In this document: one piece after another, positions 58,692 through 64,000 of the stretch | Layout: each line of letters starts with the position of its first letter | How positions within the stretch are numbered: position 1 is the stretch's first letter | Program-made: the position numbers and the translations under genes | Source: Cannabis sativa | Lineage: Eukaryota > Streptophyta > Magnoliopsida > Rosales > Cannabaceae | Assembly: GCF_029168945.1 (NCBI RefSeq) | Contig: NC_083610.1 | Location: 47,141,429 to 47,205,428 of the forward strand | Reading direction: 5' to 3' | DNA: 64,000 nucleotides | Notes under the pieces: model-generated | The model's input: the letters and a program-made list of their open reading frames with translations, nothing else | Told to the model about the DNA's origin: nothing | Database searches by the model: none

Positions 58692-59918
58692 TGTTACGAA
58701 AATTGTAAAACAATACGCAAGTGCACACAATCAAGTAGTAAACTCACGTAAGTGAGGTCGAATCACAGGGAATTGGATTAATTACCACTAAATTATACTT
58801 ATGATTCTATTTGGCAAATCAATACTTTTAAAGATTTAAAAAGAATAAAAGTAATTCAAGAAACAAGTGAATATTAATCAAGATGAGAAAATAGGGAGGA
58901 GAATCCTGCTGTTTGTTTACCCAATTGTTAATGCCTAATTGCTATCCTTTTCTTGATGTGAATGACAAATTATAAATTAACCTAACTCTTTTCAGATCTT
59001 TTAGGTTCTAACCACATGTTCTCTAATTAATCTCTTAATTAAACTAACATGTAATCAGCATTAAGTAATAATCTAAGTGTCACATAAGTCATGCAAATAC
59101 TCTCGTTTCACATCGAACCTCGATTATCCAATTTTAGCATTCTCAATTCTCACTTTTCAGATTTTGAATTGAGATCATAGAACATGTAGAAGGTGATCAA
59201 GCTTACACATGGAATTAAACACAAATATAGATAATTTCACAATCAAGATGGAGGAATGGAAATTATTCATTAACTAGGCAAAACTTTAAACAACATTCAT
59301 TATCCTCCCTAAATGGGAAATTTAGGTCATAACAATAATAAAAACATCCATGATTAATTCTGAAACAAAACTAGACATAAAAGATAAGTAGAGGGTAAAA
59401 GAAAGAAACTAGATGGAGATATCGCTCGGGGTCTTCAAGATCACTTCCTCTGCTCTTTCATTCACTTTTCAGGCCTGTTCTTGCTTGCTTTGGCCTTCTG
59501 AGTCCTGTTCCATATATAGGAATGAAATGTGTGCCTGTAATTGGAAAAATATGAATTAGGTCAAAAATCTCGATTTCCGTACCTGGTCGCGACCAACTTA
59601 ATGGGTGGTCGCGACCACAGGCAAAACTCGAAAACTGGAGTTTCTGCCAAATCCCCCTAGTCGCGACCATGGTCGCGACCAGATAAAAGGGTCACGACTA
59701 GGCTTCCTTCTGGTCGCGACTACTGACTCCCTTTTAGCAGCTTTGGCTGATTTTTCACTAGTTTGTCCTGTCTTTTCGTCAATTGACTGAATTTGAACTT
59801 TAATGCCCCGGGAACTTGAAACAAGGAAAATCAAGCGTAAAACCGCTCCAAAAGACACCAATAACTGAGAAAATTCTTAACTATTAGACCCGAAACATAG
59901 GCTAAATGTAACCTAACA
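58692..59918 (-). repeat. 5' LTR of the Athila-like element
   Basis: 1227 bp, TGTTACG to CCTAACA on the plus strand, closely similar to 35770-37005. TATA-like CCTATATATGG (minus) lies near 59510-59520. There are five TCGCGA palindromes in U3 (59587, 59609, 59661, 59673, 59714). Confidence 0.88.
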
Positions 59919-60007
59919 GCCTCTATAATAAAGAAAAAGCAAAATAAAAAATAGATAATTATTAATCAACAAAAACCATCAAAAACCCATGGAAAAAGGG
60001 TCCTAAA

Positions 60008-61863
60008 TGTTGGGATTTTATGCCTTAAATAAAACTCATTTCAATCTAATCTGATTCGTTATCAATGAAAGATTAGAAGTCATTTATGTTTACATGTAGT
60101 TTTCATGTTTATGGTTTAATATATACAAAATCTGTTAAGTCCAGAACATATAGTCATTTATAATTACTGTGATGTCAACACAGTGGAATGTGATTGTGAT
60201 TATATGCTTCAAAAGACAAAGTCCCTGTTTCATCAGTGCATTGGATTTACACTGATGTGATAATCATCGATGACGTGTACTTACACTTTGAATAAGTGTT
60301 ATGTTTTTTCCAGAACATTAGCAAAGTATGCTAGTTTCGAATGTATGGAGTATACATTGGACTGGGACCGATATTGATCTTGGTTAAGATATTATAATCT
60401 TACCGTTGTATCTTTCTAAGTCAATATCACTAGTTGATCTTAGATCAAAAGATCTTAATCCTGATATGCTTAGGTTCGATCTCAAGAGTGCTATTCATGT
60501 TCTTTGATTTGTTAGTTAAGCGTACTTTCTGGTCAGGGTAATACATAAATTTTGGGAACATGGTAGTATGATTGAGTGGGAGCGCTAAACATAGATATGG
60601 AATCTATAGCTTCTATCAGGACATAGAAGTGAAACGATGATTTCCTTCGAGCTTGGCTAAATAGAGGTAAATGGAAGAGCTCTTATTTTAGTGATTATAT
60701 TCACTAAAATATCATTTACAGGAAGTTAAGCGTTTTAAGGATAAAATACATTGAGGAGTGAAACGGTAAATTTATCCCTACTCGGTGTAAATCATCTATA
60801 GAGGATCTTTGATTATTAAGATTAGAACGATGGCTAAATGTTGATAGCGTATCTATATCGTGGAACATATAGAGCGTTCTATATGACTGAGAGTGCAATT
60901 CCAAGTTCTATGAGTGGATGCAACAAGGAATTAATAAGTTAGGGAATTTACTTAGTAAATTCTAGTTCGACTTATTGGAAGCTCGGTTGTATAGGCCGAT
61001 GGTCCCCATACTAGTTGAGACCATACTGCTTGTAAGACTCAGATAATTGATTTTAATTAATCAATTATAATTCTAAAATTAGACTATGTCTAGTTTATGA
61101 ATTTTTCACTAAGTAAGGGCTAATTGTGAAGAAAAGAGAGTCTAGGACTTATTTATTAATTAAAAGACTTTATTAAGTCTAATTAATAAATATATTAAAT
61201 GACAATTTTATTTGATAATTAATTTTAATTATTAAATAATTAGTTTTAGCATTTAATTGGTTAGAATTGGAAAAGTGGCATTTTTGAGAAAATAAGGGAA
61301 AATTATCAAAATTGGAAAAATACCCAAGTGAAGCCTACTAACCATGGCTGGCCACTTAAAGGGATTTTCCACTTAATATTTTCATTATTTTAATGCTTAA
61401 TAATTTCTAACCTAAACCTAGTGGTTACCTATCAATAGATAGTGATGGCTCACACTTAAAAGTCGATGAAATTTCTTGCCTTCAAGAAAAATTGAGCCAT
61501 CTATTCCATACCCATAGCCGAACCACCTTTCCTCTCTTTTCTTCTTCAAATTTTCATACCTTGAGTGATAGAGTGAGTGCCCACACACATCAAGTGGTAT
61601 CTCAATCATAGTGTGGAAGACTGTGAAGAATCCAGAATCAAGAGAAGGACATTCAGGCTTAGATCTTGGTGATACTCTGCGACAGACAGGATACAAGGGT
61701 TAGAGAACTGAGCGGAAGGAGACATTAATATTCCGCTGCACCTAATGTAAAGTTTTCTGAAATTTTATATGTGTTTACTCTCATTGTTTTAGAAATTCAT
61801 ATTAGGATGTTAATGAATCATACTTGTTAGTAAATCTAGATCCTAGTAAAACATATTCCAACA
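60008..61863 (+). mobile_element. Solo LTR (1.9-kb Copia LTR family), plus orientation
   Basis: TGTTGGGATTTTATGCC to ATATTCCAACA, 1856 bp, flanked by CTAAA (60003-60007) and CTAAG (61864-61868), one mismatch. The most diverged copy: where others have TATAAATAG, it reads CTATCAATAG near 61428, so the promoter is probably lost. Confidence 0.87.
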
Positions 61864-61868
61864 CTAAG

Positions 61869-62361
<493 letters not shown>

Positions 62362-62461
62362 TTTAGTGATTTTGAAATGGGAGGGGTATTTTAGGGAGTA
62401 ATAGATAGAAAAATATAAATTTGAAAGAGTTACTAGGGGGAGATAGTTTTGTTACTTTTTT

Positions 62462-62830
62462 ATTTTTTATTTTTTTTTTATAAATGGTGCCTCAAAAGAG
62501 CAGCCAGGATAAAACAAAACAAACCACAGCAGTAAAACTCCTTACACACAGAACTAACCAAAGTAGTAAACAACACAAATTCTGAACTCAGTTATACAAT
62601 GAGAGTCTAAAAAAGGAAAACAACAAGAGAACTTTGAAGTAGAATGATAAGAAGAAACGCATCAGCCATCCACATTGCCACCATGTGGGAAGCTGTCAAA
62701 ATTGGACAATTTGATTCTTCCAAACTGGCCTGATTGGATTGCCCATTGAGCCACATCATGGGCCGCACAATTATATTTCCTCGATATCCAGCTAGCCTCC
62801 TAGAGGTCAAGCTTATGCACTAGCTCATGG
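62462..62830 (-). pseudogene. LINE 3' relic with RNase H tail
   Basis: The minus strand reads S-W-I-S-R-K-Y-N-C-A-A-H-D-V-A-Q-W-A-I, the C-terminal block of a LINE RNase H, followed by a 3' region and an A-rich end (seen as T runs at 62456-62480). Stops are present and 5' parts are missing. The target duplication was not identified. Confidence 0.7.
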
Positions 62831-63511
62831 AACTTGATAGTTACTTGGACCACATTTAAGCATGCTTTGTGAATTTTCCCTTTAAATTATGTGATGTGAA
62901 AGTTTTTTGAGTGTTCATCAATAAAAAGGAAAATACTATTCACTTGGAAAAGAAAGGGAGGGGGATGACATAATAGATAACATGACATATTTACTTAAAG
63001 AGAATGTGAATAAATTATATGGTATTAATTCTCATACAATTGTTTACTAAATTTTAGAAAGAGAAAAAGTAGTGGGACCCACACAAATTAGGGAGAAAAT
63101 AAAGGGAAAGGTTCTCCTTCTATTTTTATAGGGAATACATTTCCCATTCCTAACTTAATTTATTTTAATTTTAATTTTATTAATTAAAAATGAAAAAGAC
63201 AAATATGCCCTTTAAAAATCTATAAACATAAAATAATTACATGCTATAATAATGGTAATTTTGTCAAATTAAAGCATTCTGATTACATTTCCTAATTATG
63301 TAAATAAAATAATATGATTTTGGTTTTCTTTCCGGACAGTTTAGTAAACAATATAATAAAATATTGTTTTTGATTATTTTCTATTTTAAATCGATTCATT
63401 TCTCCCATTTATTATTCTGATTCCAATTATAGTTCAGTAAACGCACCATAAATTCCTACTAAAACATCCAAGGGTTAAGAAAGAATAAAAGTAAGTATAT
63501 TAATTAAAATG
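62831..63511. other. AT-rich spacer
   Basis: No ORF, repeat boundary or conserved motif was seen. Confidence 0.5.
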
Positions 63512-64000
63512 TAAGAGCACTCCCATAACTCCTTTATTTTAAAAAATTCTTCAAAAATTTAAAGAAGCTAGGAAAATAAGCTCTAATGTATATTGTTCTC
63601 TATTTTACATCATCATTATTGACTATTCATTCTCTACATGTAGAGAAGAGATAGAGATCATTCAAATAATTTTTTAATATGAATTTATTTCACTTTTTTT
63701 TTTTATTTTTTATCTCTAAATTAATTATTTTGTTAATAAATTTATCTTCCTCTCTTATTTTAATTAATAAAATATATTTAAAAATATAATATTTTAACGA
63801 TGTGAAAGAAAAAAATAGAGAAACTTAAATATTTGAGGTAAAATAAAAAAAAAGTAAAATTTTAGTAGTGTATTTTGAGAATAAAGTAGCGAAACTGAAT
63901 GATAGAGTAGAGCATATCTAATGCCTAATGGTACGCTCAATTTTCTTTAGGTAAAAATCTAAAATAGAGAACTATTTTTATTGTTATTACTCTATTCATA
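63512..64000. other. AT-rich end of window, possible partial MITE
   Basis: TAAGAGCACTCCCATAACTCC at about 63512 resembles the terminal sequence of common plant MITEs. The matching right end is not visible before the window closes, so the call is tentative. Confidence 0.25.

Larger units (their letters stand above)
35770..59918 (-). mobile_element. Athila-like Ty3/gypsy retrotransposon with nested insertions
   Basis: Terminal LTRs at 35770-37005 (3' LTR) and 58692-59918 (5' LTR) flank a minus-strand gag and protease. The primer site next to the 5' LTR reads TGGCGCCGTTGCCGGGG (tRNA-Asp type), typical of Athila. Three insertions (37164-50943, 52470-54626 and 55155-57064) break it; without them about 3.8 kb of internal sequence remains. 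RT, RNase H and integrase are missing: the protease region runs into 3' non-coding DNA near 52090. Flanking pentamers are GCATA and GCCTC, not a match, so the target duplication has mutated or the ends are recombinant. Confidence 0.85.

Overview
This is a repeat-dominated stretch of a plant nuclear genome, almost certainly a eudicot. The signs are an intron-rich plant HMGB gene, tRNA-primed Copia and Athila-type Gypsy retrotransposons, plant L1-type LINEs with a C-terminal RNase H, hAT and Mutator-like non-autonomous elements, and very AT-rich spacers. Cannabaceae is possible from the general look of the LTR families, but I cannot establish the species. I saw no bacterial, organellar or CRISPR features. 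No undescribed defence or metabolic system is evident. The interest lies in the architecture of the nested elements and in a few odd repeat motifs.

Region by region. 0-5.9 kb is spacer with two Mutator-like foldback MITEs (426-865 and 2384-2881, each with 9-bp target duplications), a LINE RNase H relic, a possible Athila-type LTR scrap and a degenerate triplicated AT-rich repeat. 5.98-7.3 kb is the only convincing host gene: a seven-coding-exon HMGB chromatin protein (151 aa) with a telo-box near its start and a probable 5'UTR intron. 7.99-8.22 kb is a possible PIF-type MITE. 8.95-17.8 kb is an old foldback element split by a 1.8-kb non-autonomous hAT (9060-10858) and by an internally deleted SIRE/Maximus-like Copia (11061-17721). 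19.1-26.3 kb is a complete but decayed Tork/Tnt1-like Copia (two 578-bp LTRs, TSD ATATT) with a 1.86-kb solo LTR inserted in its reverse transcriptase. 28.7-33.4 kb is a 5'-truncated LINE with a 14-bp target duplication, interrupted by two hAT MITEs. 33.5-35.7 kb holds a 174-bp LINE insertion, a roughly 90-bp minisatellite and a decayed DUF1985-type transposon ORF on the minus strand.

35.8-59.9 kb is one minus-strand Athila-like element with nested insertions. A chromovirus-type solo LTR (37164-50943) contains an Athila-like solo LTR (38529-49939), which contains a full-length 10.2-kb minus-strand Copia (38896-49107, two 1893-bp LTRs). Two more solo LTRs (52470-54626 and 55155-57064) lie in the Athila gag-protease region. 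The Athila keeps gag and protease but has lost reverse transcriptase and integrase. 60.0-64.0 kb has another solo LTR, a 175-bp (AG)n tract, a LINE relic and AT-rich spacer.

The genes do not form a pathway. The HMGB gene is an isolated host locus; everything else recognised is mobile DNA. Target-site duplications at nearly every boundary let the insertion order be reconstructed from the sequence.
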